64,000 nt of DNA from Microglena sp. YARC (lineage: Eukaryota > Chlorophyta > Chlorophyceae > Chlamydomonadales > Chlamydomonadaceae), in contig CM039463.1 in assembly GCA_022414725.1 (NCBI GenBank), forward strand, positions 76,513,117 through 76,577,116, in the 5' to 3' direction. The translations under genes and the position numbers were made by a program. Position 1 is the first letter of the stretch, and every line of letters starts with the position of its first letter. The notes beneath the pieces are model-generated. The model had not been told where the DNA came from. It ran no database searches and was given only the letters and a program-made list of their open reading frames with translations. This document shows, in pieces, positions 18,293 to 27,732 of this stretch.

Positions 18293-20940
18293 CCCAACCC
18301 AACCCAAACCCAACCCAACCCAACCCAACCAACCCAACCCACCAACCCAACCCACCCAACCCAACCCACCAACCCAACCCACCCCCGAAACGAAACAAAA
18401 CTGGTATTTTGAACTTTCCAACCTGGTCGGCTGACGCCATGCCTTCCGTTTGTGATGGTGGCGTCGTGAAGGAGAAGACTTGTATCCTGTTATTTATAGA
18501 TGTATGTATGTTACAGTCCAGGGGAGCCAAATAGACTTAAGGGATCTGCCCAACCTCGATATCATGAGGGACGTAATATAAAAAGCACTGATAAACTGGA
18601 CCCTGACAAATCATTTTACCTATAGAGGCCCTGGGTTCGTGCTGCTGAGACAATTTTATTTTATGGTGTAAGTTATCATTGGTGAAGAGACAGGAGTCGT
18701 CATTCTTCCTTGTTTTACTCTTCCCTGCTTAGTGCTAATAATAATACTTTTACTTTTAATACTGTATTGATACAAAATTTTACGTTTCTATTGATACACA
18801 AATGTTACGTTTCTATTGATTCACAAATGTTACGTTTCTATTGATACACAAATGTTACGTTTCTATTGATACACAAATGTTACGTTTCTATTGATTCACA
18901 AATGTTACGTTTCTATTGATTCACAAATGTTACGTTTCTATTGATTCACAAATGTTACGTTTCTATTGATACACAAATGTTACGTTTCTATTGATTCACA
19001 AATGTTACGTTTCTATTGATACACAAATGTTACGTTTCTATTGATACACAAATGTTACGTTTCTATTGATACACAAATGTTACGTTTCTATTGATTCACA
19101 AATGTTACGTTTCTATTGATTCACAAATGTTACGTTTCTATTGATACACAAATGTTACGCTTCTATTGATTCACAAATGTTACGTTTCTATTGATACACA
19201 AATGTTATGTTTCTATTGATACACAAATGTTACGTTTCTAAAATTGTATGGTCTCTTTGAGGGGGGTTATTATCATTAGAAGTTTTACATCTGGCGTTTT
19301 TGTCCAGAGGAATATAGTTCGACGTTACACATATGACGGTTTTACTTAAAAAAACCACGAATGCAACTGAATGTCAATACTTTAACATGTAATTGGTTCA
19401 TGGCCTGTTATCAATAGAACCATACAGCCTTGTGATAACATTGTGTACCGGTACTCAGCAGGGTACTACTTCTTGCCGAATTGGTCAGCGCTTTTTAGTG
19501 CAAAAAGTGCAAAAACTGTGCGATGCGCCCACAGGGGGTTGAAAAAAGTGCGCAAAACGCGCAGAGGGGCTCAAAAAGGCAGCGCGGCACCGCGCTGCCG
19601 CGCGCGCTTAGTAGTACCCTGCTCAGGAGTGTGATAGAGGCTGTAGTGTTCATACTTGGTTGCATTTCGTGTCAGTACGATAACACTCATACTAATAATG
19701 CCACTGATTCTAATAATACCTATTCTACAGCTCTCTTAACGCCTTTCCTAACTGTCTCCCATACACTGTAGCTTACTTACATGCACTCACTCACATGCGA
19801 GATGCCAAGATGCGTAGCCGTCAGGGTGTTGGTCAACATGTTCAGCATGTACGCTCTCACCCAGCCACCCTCATCCCAATCCTCACTACCACCAGAGATG
19901 CCAAGATGCGTAGCCGTCAGGGTGTTGGTCAACATGTCCAGCATGTACGCTATCACCCAGCCACCCTCATCCCAATCCTCACTACCACCACCCACCCTCA
20001 CCACCAACCTCATCATCACCACCCACCCCCACCCCAATCCTGCCTCCCATGCACCAAGTTGGAAGTTAAGCATAACGTGCTTACATACATGCACTCACTT
20101 ACATGCACTTACATACATGCATATGTTCTCTTTACGCCTTTCCCAACTGTCTCCAATCTCGTCCAGGTGAAGGGGCAGGAGCTGGCGGGAAGCAAGTACG
20201 CCATGTGGGGGCCGTCTTTAGGCCACTACAACTTTGGCTCCTTGAACAGCTTCTCCATCGATCTCTTCCTAGACATGACCACCACTACTAGTAATACTAC
20301 CACCACTTCTAATACTAATACGTAACGCCTTGTTTTCCCAATTGTCTCCGATCTTGTCTAGGTGAAGGGGGAGGAGCTGGCGGGAAGCAAGTACGCCATG
20401 TGGGGGCCGTCTTTAGGCCACTACTACTTTGGCTCCTTGAACAGCTTCTACATCGATCTCTTCCTAAACATGACCACCACCACTAGTAATACTACCACCA
20501 CTACCACCACTACTAATACTAATACGTAACGCCTTGTTTTCCCAATTGTCTCCAATCTTGTCTAGGTGAAGGGGGAGGAGCTGGCGGGAAGCAAGTACGC
20601 CATGTGGGGGCCGTCTTTAGGGCACTACTACTTTGGCTCTTTGAATGGCTTCTCAGTCGATCTCTTTTTAGAGGTCGTCCCCAAGATTGAGATCCCCAAG
20701 TACATTGGGGGGCAGTGGGAAGACTGGATGTTGGGCTTTTATATGCGAATCTACGGCCCACGTGAGATCTTAGACATCGCCATGGAAACATCGTATTGGA
20801 CCCACATTGAGAGTTGGGATCACAATGTGACGGTGATGATCGAGACTGTCCGCAGCAAGCCCCGACTGTGCTTTTTCCATACAAAAGTCATGGAAGATTG
20901 GCAGCTCCTCGTCGATGTGGTAAAGGACAATAAGGAATGA
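12301..20940 (+). CDS. GT31-like glycosyltransferase (beta-1,3-galactosyltransferase family), complete, 4 exons
   Basis: Exons 12301-12426, 13834-13920, 16690-17067 and 20566-20940 all join in phase 0 to give 321 residues. Residues about 13-30 (IKLLLLLFAASHLVAIS) form an N-terminal signal anchor, typical of a Golgi type II enzyme. Residues 71-197 carry the nucleotide-sugar half with LDDDTY (DxD metal motif, about 181-183). Residues 248-254 (WEDWMLG) match the E-D-x-x-x-G motif of Galactosyl_T. The family transfers galactose or GlcNAc to glycans or glycoproteins; the acceptor is unknown. Assignment rests on motif order and length. Introns 1, 2 and 3 (1.4, 2.8 and 3.5 kb) all carry copies of neighbouring exon edges. 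Confidence 0.75.
12815..12910 (+). repeat. Dispersed repeat R2, copy 3
   Basis: TTTCCCAGGAGGTGGGTCTC, GCGGCACCGAGAACTCAGTT, CGAATGGTGTTGCAACTCCT. In intron 1. The following 13031-13100 is C-rich low complexity. Confidence 0.55.
13430..13833 (+). repeat. Exon-edge echo array: 4 copies of exon 2 start plus acceptor
   Basis: TGTTGCAGCRACGCAGTGCC followed by ATGGTGTATACAGATGA starts at about 13433, 13531, 13631 and 13731, and then the real exon at 13834, a period of about 100 bp. After the exon-like part each unit continues GATCACATCACTTACGTCCA, then TTTAATGTGCAGGCAGTGAG and GGAGGGAGGG. Most echoes keep the AG. Confidence 0.85.
13834..13920 (+). CDS. GT31-like gene, exon 2
   Basis: 29 codons between GTTGCAG and GTATGC, phase 0 at both ends. 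It encodes RRSAMVYTDEMIANLKLETE and a short acidic tail; this would be the stem region between the anchor and the catalytic domain. Confidence 0.65.
14080..14665. repeat. About 75-90-bp tandem repeat, roughly 8 copies (intron 2)
   Basis: Units contain GTACCTTCATTGTATAGTCT, AATTTAGGCMACATACCTGT and ATGTGTAGTTATGAGCAGGT; individual copies vary in length by duplication of GTACCTTCAT. Confidence 0.85.
14815..16660. repeat. CATTCCACTC-rich complex satellite (intron 2), about 1.85 kb
   Basis: Blocks of (ATTCC)n/(CCACT)n alternate with a 35-45-bp motif (ATCTGTATAGGTGGCTGATT then GCATGAATCC). Some units also carry GGGTCTCAATGCATCCCAAT plus GGCACTG, which is the sequence directly before exon 3. The array is therefore partly an echo of the intron 2 / exon 3 border. 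The CATTCC motif looks like human satellite III, but the complex unit does not. Confidence 0.85.
16690..17067 (+). CDS. GT31-like gene, exon 3 (catalytic, DxD)
   Basis: 126 codons, acceptor CTCCCAG|CGT, donor AATAAG|GTGAAG. It starts RGDPWKIKGGKLGLIFVYTR, then a strand with DVVFAVGFPE, then EGDLILVNCKESH and finally IIKLDDDTYAHLPNL. The order strand, acidic D/E-x-D-L-I/L, DDD is that of the GT-A fold in GT31. Confidence 0.85.
17150..18210 (+). repeat. Exon-edge echo array: 4 copies of exon 3 3' end plus donor, with minisatellite
   Basis: Copies of GGGCGGTTACAAGCAGATCA through GATGATACATACGCCCACCT to the AAG|GTGAAG donor lie at about 17157-17253, 17312-17405, 17466-17562 and 18117-18205. Three keep a fully readable DDDTYAHLPNL or DDDTYVHLPNL; the last reads DDDSYTHLP. 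Each is preceded by CTCAACAG or CTCAACGG. Spacers of TTCATTCTTACTTGTTTGTG become a 22-bp minisatellite of about 20 units at 17575-18085. Confidence 0.9.
18262..18390. repeat. C-run and (CCCAA)n low complexity
   Basis: About 30 C followed by CCCAA/CCCACCAA units. From 18390 to 18770 I see one copy of the GTTACAGTCCAGGGG family (18510-18560) and no gene. Confidence 0.85.
18775..19245. repeat. 25-bp tandem repeat, about 19 copies
   Basis: Unit TACGTTTCTATTGATWCACA plus AATGT. A single position (A or T in GATWCAC) alternates along the array. No spacers, so it is not a CRISPR array. From 19245 to 19455 no feature seen. Confidence 0.95.
19459..19621. mobile_element. hAT-like MITE, copy 1
   Basis: Ends CAGGGTACTAC and GTAGTACCCTG are inverted repeats; the flanks repeat CTCAG. 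The interior is GC-rich with many GCGC. No coding capacity, about 163 bp. Confidence 0.75.
19795..19990 (+). repeat. About 96-bp tandem duplication upstream of exon 4 echoes
   Basis: GAGATGCCAAGATGCGTAGC then CGTCAGGGTGTTGGTCAACA through CCCAATCCTCACTACCACCA occurs at 19799-19894 and 19895-19989. No gene assignment. Confidence 0.85.
20167..20565 (+). repeat. Exon-edge echo array: 2 long copies of exon 4 start plus acceptor
   Basis: GTGAAGGGGSAGGAGCTGGC through CTTTGGCTCCTTGAACAGCT to GATCTCTTCCTA starts at 20167 (after GTCCAG) and 20362 (after GTCTAG), before the real exon at 20566 (after GTCTAG). The echoes match the first 110 bases or so, then end in ACCACTACTAGTAATACTAC instead of the catalytic continuation. 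Periods are 195 and 204 bp. Confidence 0.9.
20566..20940 (+). CDS. GT31-like gene, exon 4 (C-terminus, stop)
   Basis: 124 codons and TGA; acceptor TCTAG|GTG. It contains AGSKYAMWGPSLGHYYFGSL, then QWEDWMLGFYM with the conserved Glu-Asp pair of GT31, and ends VVKDNKE. It aligns in length with the C-terminal half of Galactosyl_T domains. Confidence 0.85.
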   Translation: MKGEELAGSKYAMWGPSLGHYYFGSLNGFSVDLFLEVVPKIEIPKYIGGQWEDWMLGFYMRIYGPREILDIAMETSYWTHIESWDHNVTVMIETVRSKPRLCFFHTKVMEDWQLLVDVVKDNKE

Positions 20941-21101
20941 TCTGGCAAGACATCTCGCAAGATTTTGAACGGGAGTTTGAGTGTATAAGATAGCACGAGT
21001 GGAGGGGCGGCCGCCCCGCCGGGGGTCAGGGGAGGGGGGTGGGAGAGAGAAAGATAGACCCTCCCCCCACCCCACCCCACCCCACCCCACCCCCTCCCTA
21101 G

Positions 21102-21209
21102 ACAGAATACGTGGTGGATCTGCTAGACCTGAGGAGGTTTTGGTTTTCTTTGAGGAGTACAGCATCTGGGAGCATGCAGTACTCCTCAAAGCTTCATCCG
21201 TGGTACCTG
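21102..21209 (+). CDS. Possible exon of an unrecognised gene
   Basis: A strong pyrimidine tract and CCCTAG acceptor (21100-21101) and a GTGAGC donor (21210) bound an open frame reading ARPEEVLVFFEEYSIWEHAV then LLKASSVVP. The sequence looks protein-like, but I do not recognise it and cannot link it with confidence to the glycosyltransferase or to the putative exon at 22007. A 13-bp inverted repeat (21148-21160 with 21179-21191) lies inside it. Confidence 0.3.
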
Positions 21210-21264
21210 GTGAGCGTATACAGTCGGCTCCTTCTTCTGTTGCTTGTGTGGTGGGCCATCTGTA

Positions 21265-21420
21265 GGGAACGGCAATATGATGTCATATGATATCATATGA
21301 TGCCGGCAGTCTGACTTGGCTAAAGTTACCATTTACATACAATATCATATGATGCAATTTGTATGACATCATATGATTTCATACTGGCGTTTGGTCAGTA
21401 TCATATGATTTGCTGATTCC
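21265..21420. mobile_element. TA-flanked palindromic MITE, copy 1
   Basis: Inserted between TA dinucleotides (21263-21264, 21421-21422). Ends GGGAACGGCAA and TTGCTGATTCC are near-inverted. The interior is full of ATCATATGAT palindromes. No coding capacity. The TA target points to a Tc1/mariner-type mover. Confidence 0.75.
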
Positions 21421-21485
21421 TAGACATCTGCCTAGCTTGATGCAGACGCTTGGTCAGCAAGGACTGTACGACGCTATGACTGGTG

Positions 21486-21687
21486 CAAGGTACTACAATT
21501 TGTCATTTTGGACTGCGCTTTTGACGCGACTGCCTCCTTTTGGGCTGCGCTTTTGATGCAACTGCCTCCTTTTGGGTTGCGCATTTGACTCAACTGACAA
21601 CAGAAATCTGTGCGCGCGTCAATCGCGCAGTCCGTCTCGAAAACCTTGCGCACTAGCGCGCAATAGCGCACGTCATGTAGTACCCTG
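21486..21687. mobile_element. hAT-like MITE, copy 2, perfect 8-bp target duplication
   Basis: Ends CAAGGTACTAC and GTAGTACCCTG. GACTGGTG flanks both sides (21478-21485 and 21688-21695). The interior has GGGTTGCGCTTTTGACGCAA-like direct repeats. Confidence 0.85.
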
Positions 21688-21770
21688 GACTGGTGTACGA
21701 CGCTATCACTGGTGTAGTAAACCCTTGCAACAGCTATGAGGTGAGCCACCATGTTGCTGGTTATCGGGGG

Positions 21771-21966
21771 TAATGATAACCCCTGGTGGGGCTTGGTATT
21801 AAGGGAGCCCCGTCTTACGGCGGTAGATAACGGGCTGCTACTTTACCTGGACAAAGCTACCATAGCAGTTAACGGCGACCGCGAACACTAAAGCGCACCC
21901 GTGGGGATTCGAACCCGGCACTTTCTTCGTTCAAGGAGCTCTGCCGTTGAGCCATTTGTCGAAACG
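21771..21966 (-). mobile_element. tRNA-derived SINE, copy G, with target duplication
   Basis: Minus strand: D arm GGCTCAACGGCAGAGC, B box GGGTTCGAATCCCC, body and family 3' end. GTTATCGGGGG (21760-21770) and GTTATCGGAGG (21972-21982) flank it as a target-site duplication. Confidence 0.85.
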
Positions 21967-22006
21967 GAGATGTTATCGGAGGAGTATGTGGGCTGCAGGC
22001 TACCAG

Positions 22007-22144
22007 GAGGATGCTGCTGTTCCCTTGGAGGATAATAAGGTGTTGACCTTGCTCCGTGATTTGGATGGTCAGTGGCGTGCTGGACCTGATGAGTTTCAGC
22101 GGTCGATGGTGAAGCGTGATGCTATGATGATGTTGTATCTGTAG
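22007..22144 (+). CDS. Possible last exon of an unrecognised gene
   Basis: After CTGCAG|GC (21998) or CTACCAG|GAG (22006) an open frame encodes EDAAVPLEDNKVLTLLRDLD then a WRAGPDEFQRSMVKRD segment and stops with TAG. Its charge pattern and GC3-rich codons look real. A possible partner exon ends at NPCNSYE|GTGAGC near 21740, in phase 0 with the second acceptor. I do not recognise the family. Confidence 0.35.
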   Translation, partial: EDAAVPLEDNKVLTLLRDLDGQWRAGPDEFQRSMVKRDAMMMLYL

Positions 22145-22199
22145 TACAGCGTAATGCATGGTTATGATGGTAGGCAGTTGGGTCTGTCTATCTGTCTGT

Positions 22200-22345
22200 C
22201 TGTCTGTCTGTATGTTACAGTCCAGGGTTAGTGGGAGCACAATGTATGTATGTTACAGTCCAGCGGTAGTGGGAGCACAATAAGCAAGAGCACAATGAGT
22301 GGTATGTATGTTATAGTCCAGGGGTAGGCCAAAAAGGCAGTTGGG
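22200..22345. repeat. TATGTTACAGTCCAGGGGTAG repeats, three copies
   Basis: TATGTATGTTACAGTCCAGS starts near 22209, 22245 and 22302, with (GTCT)n before the first. This is the same dispersed family as near 4535 and 27065. Confidence 0.7.
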
Positions 22346-22452
22346 TCTACTGGATTCCACGATGACAACCATCGTGCTGTGTTTCCCCGGGGCTATGTGC
22401 CAGGAGCTAGTTTGCATATATTGCCAGATCCCTTGGTGGTACTAGCCACTGG

Positions 22453-22464
22453 ATATATATATAT

Positions 22465-22530
<66 letters not shown>
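22453..22530. repeat. (TA)n microsatellite
   Basis: About 78 bp of TA with one phase break; it borders the segmental duplication that follows. Confidence 0.95.
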
Positions 22531-22531
<1 letters not shown>

Positions 22532-25500
22532 TAGTACGGTAGCCCGTGTGGCCGGTGGCCACACCTACTCTCACGTTGACAAACCACCCACACCCCAATC
22601 AAAGTACGGTGCCCGTTTGGCCTTTGGCCACAGTTATTTTGGGCTGGGTTGCAAAACGGTTTATGCCGGTTTTATCTGCAGTGCATGCAACTTAAAACAC
22701 TGACGGACGCATATCCCTTGCGATGGTCTCCCTTATGCACCCACAAGCACACACACCACCGTACTTTTCCTGACCCCCTCCCCCCCACCCAGTTATCTCC
22801 ACGCCCACCCCACCCAACCATGTACCCGCAGTCCCCACCCACAAACATTCTCCCTTACTCTTCCTGACATATTTCCTGACTGCATCCCTTCCCCCACTCC
22901 AGCTATCCCGCCAGCCCCCCACCCCTCTCCCCTCCCTCCTACACGCACCCACCAGCACACACATACTCCCTTTCTGCCCCCCTCCACTTCAGCTGTGGGC
23001 TATGCCATAGCTGAAAGGCAAATGGGACGATGAGCAGGCTGCAGATCCAACCCATCGACAACGTTTGCGCATAATCCGACTCCGCAGATCCAACCCATCG
23101 ACAACGTTTGTGCAGAATCCGACTCCGCTAAAAGCATCGGACCTGCTTCCCTGCCACCTCAGCTGTGATCGATAGTGGACCCACTGAAAAAATGAACCTG
23201 CGCAATCTAAACTGTACATAACTGAAGCTTCTTCTTAGCGAGCATGTATTCAGTTCGGCCGAAGAACAATCCTATTCACCGCAACTGCTCCCGAAGTCAA
23301 CTTGATCTGAGGCTTGGAAACATTGCTAGGTTCATCCATTCAACTTTGCCGCGAACTTGCTATGGCACAATGCGGAGCGATATGTTTCTTAATGCAGTGG
23401 GAAGAATTTGCAGTCAAGTTTGTGACATGGGATGGATGCGATTCGGACATTTCTGCCAGGTCGGCTGACTCACCACGTCACCTTCCGTTGTGCGCAGTGA
23501 CAGGTCTCTTGACACAAGGGAAAGGTCTTGCAGAGATGCAGGGGGGAAATCTTGTAGGAAAACAAACTGAGCGCTGCCGAAATCAGGTGGATGGACTCAG
23601 GTGGGAAAAGGATAAATCGGGCGGGATGTGCAACAGGTAGAATACGCAGGAAGCGAAGGTCGCATACGGCAGAATTCGCAGGAGGCCAAATAAGGCAGAA
23701 GTTGAAGCAGGAGGGATTCAAAGCGGGAATTGGCTGAGCAGGAAGTCGGTTAAGTCGGTTACGCGATGACACCACCACCACGACCACGACCGCCATGATT
23801 TCTTTATATATATATATATATATACTAGTACGGTAGCCCGTGTGGCCGGTGGCCACACCTACTCTCACGAAGCCCCCCCCCCCCCCCCCCCCCCCCCAAT
23901 CCTAGTACAGTGCCCGTTTGGCCTTTGGCCACACCTATTTTGGGCTGGTTACATAATGGTTTACACTTGAAGCCCCCCCCCCATTCACACACCACCACCA
24001 CCAAACCATTATCCGCCCCCTCCCCCTTCCCTCCCGTTGGCCACACCTGCTTTGGGCTGGGTTGCAAAACGGTTTTCTCTGCAGTGCATGCAACTCAAAA
24101 CATTGACGGACGCATATCCCTTGCGATGGTCTCCCTCGTGCACCCACAAGCACACAAACACCACCGTACCCCCCCCCCCCCCCCCCCCCCCCCCTCCCCT
24201 AGTTATCTCCCCCCCACCCCCCACCCAACCATGTACCCCCGCCCACAAACATACTCCCTTACTCTTCCTGACATATCTCCTGACTCCATCCCTTCCCCCA
24301 CCCCAGCCATCCCACCAGCTCCCACCCTCTCCCCAGTCTCACCCCCCCCCCCCCCCCCCCCCCCTCCTACACGCACACACAAGCACACACACTCCATATC
24401 TGCCTCCCTCCACTTCAGCTGTGGGCTTTGCCATAGCTGAAAGGCGAACGGGACGATGAGCATCGACAACGTTTGCGCATCATCCGACTCCGCTAAATGC
24501 ATCGGACCTGCTTCCGTGCCACCTCAGCTGTGATCGATAGTCGACCCCACTGAAAAAGCTGAACTTGCGCAATCGCAACTGTATATAACTAAAGCTTCTT
24601 CTTAGCGAGCATGTATTCAGTTCGGCCGAAGAACAATCCTGTTCACCGCAACTGCTCCCGAAGTCAACTCGATCTGAGACTTGGAAACATCGCTAGGTTC
24701 TAATTTAACTTTGCCGCGTGCTCGCTATAGCACAATGCACAGCGACGACATGTTTCTCGATGCAGTGGGAAGAAGTTACAGTCAAGTTGCTGATTTGAGA
24801 TTACATTACATTACATTACATGTTAAAGTCTACTTGACACCGCGAGGGTGTATGAGACTCTGTGATTTAAACAAAAAGAAAAAGCACCCACAAAGCAAAA
24901 AACCCCATTACATCAGGGGTGTGTCGAGGACAAACAAACCAAACTCCCAACCACCGTTTTGGTGGCGTAGGTATTAAACCCCTTAGAGCAGGACCCAGAT
25001 CTCAACCACTTACAATGGCGGAGGTAAGAAGCTAACAAATGAGAAGTCACAAGAAGAAGAAAAAAAGGGATGATAAATTACGGTGCCACTAAGCAGTCCA
25101 GGGCTTCCTGTCTTGCTCTTCCACAAGTAGAAAGATAGTCGGCTAGGTTGCTCCAAAAAAACTTAGTGCCATTTCCATTCATAAAGGTTCTGAATGTGGA
25201 ATCGCAGAATTCCACATTCCATACGGTTAAGTTGGTATCCTCATGGACATGCCTATAAATATCTGTAAACAGCTTCTGGTAGCGGAGGCGAATATCATTA
25301 TAAAAAGGGCACTCAAACATATGCATTTCATCCTCAGGTTTTTGGAACCCACACATTGATCCTCAGGTTTTTGGAACCCACACATTGAGATGTTCGGTCA
25401 AGTTAGGGCGAGAATGCTCAGCTAGATTTTTCATTTAGTCAACTTTGATGCGTCCTTGCTATGGCACAATGCGGAGCGGCATGTTTCTCAATGCAGTGGG

Positions 25501-25911
25501 AAGAATTTGCAGTCAAGTTTGTGACATGGGATGGATGCGATTCGGACATTTCTGACAGGTCGGCTGACTCACCAAGTCACCTCCCGTTGTGCGCAGCGAC
25601 AGGTCTCTTGACGCAAGGGAATGGTCTTGCAGAGATGCAGGGGGAAAAGCTTGTAGGAAGACGAACTGTAGCGCTACCTAAATCAGGTGGATGAACTCAG
25701 GCGGGAAAAGTAGAAATCGGGCGGGATGCGCAACAGGTAGAATACGCAGGAGGCGAAGGTTGCCTAAGGCAGAATTCGCGGGAGGCCAATCAGACAGAAG
25801 TTGAAGCAGAAGGGATAAAAAGCGTGAATTGGCTGAGCGGGAATTGGCTGGGCGGGAAGTCGGTTCAGTCGGTTACGCGATGACACCACCATGACCACGA
25901 CCACGACCATG

Positions 25912-25920
<9 letters not shown>
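22531..25920 (+). repeat. Segmental duplication, three related units
   Basis: Unit 1 (about 22531-23805) starts TACGGTAGCCCGTGTGGCCG and contains GTGCATGCAACTTAAAACAC, CATCGACAACGTTTGCGCAT and GCACAATGCGGAGCG, ending before (TA)n. Unit 2 (23825-24798) repeats this order with C-run expansions. Unit 3 (25437-25915) repeats only the last part. Short ORFs inside (23314-23640, 25461-25694) correspond to each other but match nothing I know. (TA)n borders units 1 and 3. Confidence 0.8.
24800..25430 (-). mobile_element. LINE 3' end, 5'-truncated
   Basis: On the minus strand a coding end (25078-25356) carries CGFQKPEDEMHMFECPFYND, the C-X-E-H-X-C zinc-binding pattern found C-terminal to reverse transcriptase in non-LTR elements. 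It then stops, followed by a 3' UTR and a (TGTAA)n tail at about 24805-24825. It interrupts the segmental duplication. A 29-bp tandem duplication at 25338-25390 breaks the frame at its 5' side. A second copy lies at 26990-27480. Confidence 0.75.
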
Positions 25921-25957
<37 letters not shown>

Positions 25958-25959
25958 TA

Positions 25960-26123
25960 GGGAACGGCAAATCATATGATGCTGACCAAAGACAAGTATG
26001 ATATCATATGATATCATACCAAACTCATGCGATTTAATATCATATGATATGCTGCCCTAGGCAAAATTTACCTAGTCAGACAGTTGGCATCATATGATGA
26101 CATGATATCATATTGCCGATCCC
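25960..26123. mobile_element. TA-flanked palindromic MITE, copy 2
   Basis: TA|GGGAACGGCAA ... TTGCCGATCCC|TA, 164 bp, set between two (TA)n tracts. ATCATATGAT is repeated inside. Confidence 0.8.
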
Positions 26124-26172
<49 letters not shown>

Positions 26173-26990
26173 CTAATAACATAAATAATTAGAACGGGCT
26201 TGTGGAGTTAGTGCAAACTCCAGATAGATGGACACAAGCCACAACAGATGCGCGTGGATAAGCTAAACGTTGCTTGATTTGGCTTGGTACGGCGTGTTTA
26301 TTGTGTACTGCCGACGACGGCGAGCAGCCAAATTGCTAGATTCAAAACTTCCTCCCACTACCTGAAGGTGGAAACTGACGTACTTCTGGAACTTTTGTAT
26401 CTGAAAACAAAATGATTCCTCAACACTATCTGATGTGCAATCCAGGAGTGGAAGGTCATGCGAAGCTACTTCTGTTTATCAGCTTATACACTTCAAGAGT
26501 GGAGAGATACTCGCAGCGGTCAACGCGCCAATCTTTTAACGCAAGATGAGAATAGTTACAACACTGGGGGAACCCCTTAAAGGAAAACACCTGCGGTGGG
26601 ATCAGGGTATAGACAGTAGGGTCGAGACCCTGGCTAGACAGCGCGGTCGAAAGGACGCCAGGGGACGCTGCCTACGGGAAGCTCTGACTGTGTCATGTAC
26701 GATGACACAGCCCTGCGGGAAGCTGGCACTGTGTCACAGAGTGTGACACAGTACGGACAGAAAAGCAGTTACTATCTACAGCTATAGTTCTAAGGAAGTA
26801 CAGTAGCAGTCACCAAGACATAAAACGATCGAGTGAGCCGCAATTGATGCTTATACTGTTTATTCATGCGTTTATGAAGAGATTGAATCAACTATATTTT
26901 GATACGAGTGCTTAAAAATAGATGTTTCATATATTTTTGATTGTAATTGATTTTACTGATGAAGACGGTAAGTAGACAATGGTGGCTGGA
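26124..26990. other. No gene seen; two adjacent hairpins at 26688-26751
   Basis: After a (TA)n tract the sequence is mixed and without recognisable coding sense. Two units of about 41 bp each contain CGGGAAGCTSTGACTGTGTC-like sequence and fold with stem CTGTGTCA/TGACACAG (26688-26710 and 26729-26751). Confidence 0.5.
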
Positions 26991-27480
26991 GCCATTACAT
27001 TTCATGTTAAAGTCTACTCCACACCACGGGGGTGTATGAGACCCAGTAAACAAAATAAAAATAACCCATGTATGTATGTTACAGTCCAGGGGTAGGCCAG
27101 ATAGGCTAGAGGGACTTGCCCAACCGTATAGGAAGGGCTCTAACAGAAAAAGGGCTTAAAAAGAAAAACCCATCAAGCAAAAAAACCCATTACATCAGGG
27201 GTGTGTCGAGGACAAACAAAACAAACTCCCAACCACCGTTTTGGTTGCGTAGGTATTACCCCCTAGAGCAGGACCCAGATCTCAACCACTAACAGTGGCG
27301 GAGGTAAGAAGCTAACAAATGAGAGGACACATGAAAAAAAGGAGAATAAATTACGGTGCCACTAAGCAGCCCAGGGCTTCCTGTCTTGCTCTTCTACAAG
27401 TAGAAAGATAGTCGGCTAGGTTGCTCCAAAAAGTCTTAGTGCCATTTCCATTCATTCAGGTTTTGAATGTGGAGCCATAT
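26990..27480 (-). mobile_element. LINE 3' end, second copy, interrupted
   Basis: It matches 24815-25200 (GGGGTGTGTCGAGGACAAAC, then TACGGTGCCACTAAGCAG). It is interrupted at 27065-27150 by a GTTACAGTCCAGGGG-family repeat and truncated inside the coding end. Confidence 0.75.
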
Positions 27481-27612
27481 AACCAAGTTCAAGCTCAGAT
27501 CAAATCGAGCAACTGACCCCTCATGTTAACTTCCCATGTCTACTCCGCCCATAGTTGGTGAAGCTATGAGCCGAAAGTTGATCATACAGTTGAACCCTAG
27601 GGTTATATATAT

Positions 27613-27732
27613 TTATGTTGACCCAAGTCGAGTATGATATCATACAAATTGCATCATATGATATTGTATATAAATGGTATAATGGGCCTAGTCAGACTGA
27701 CTGCATCATATGATGCCATGTTGCTGTTCCCC
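27613..27732. mobile_element. Palindromic MITE, copy 3, left end eroded
   Basis: The right end TTGCTGTTCCCC and the interior CAAATTGCATCATATGATAT match the other copies; the left terminus is diverged. Confidence 0.6.

Noticed and set aside
18775..19245. CRISPR-like regular repeat
   Set aside because: 25-bp units abut with no spacers; eukaryotic minisatellite.
23314..23640. 108-codon frame recurring at 25461-25694
   Set aside because: Its recurrence reflects the segmental duplication; the frame is not kept in unit 2 and no motif is recognisable, so I did not call a gene.
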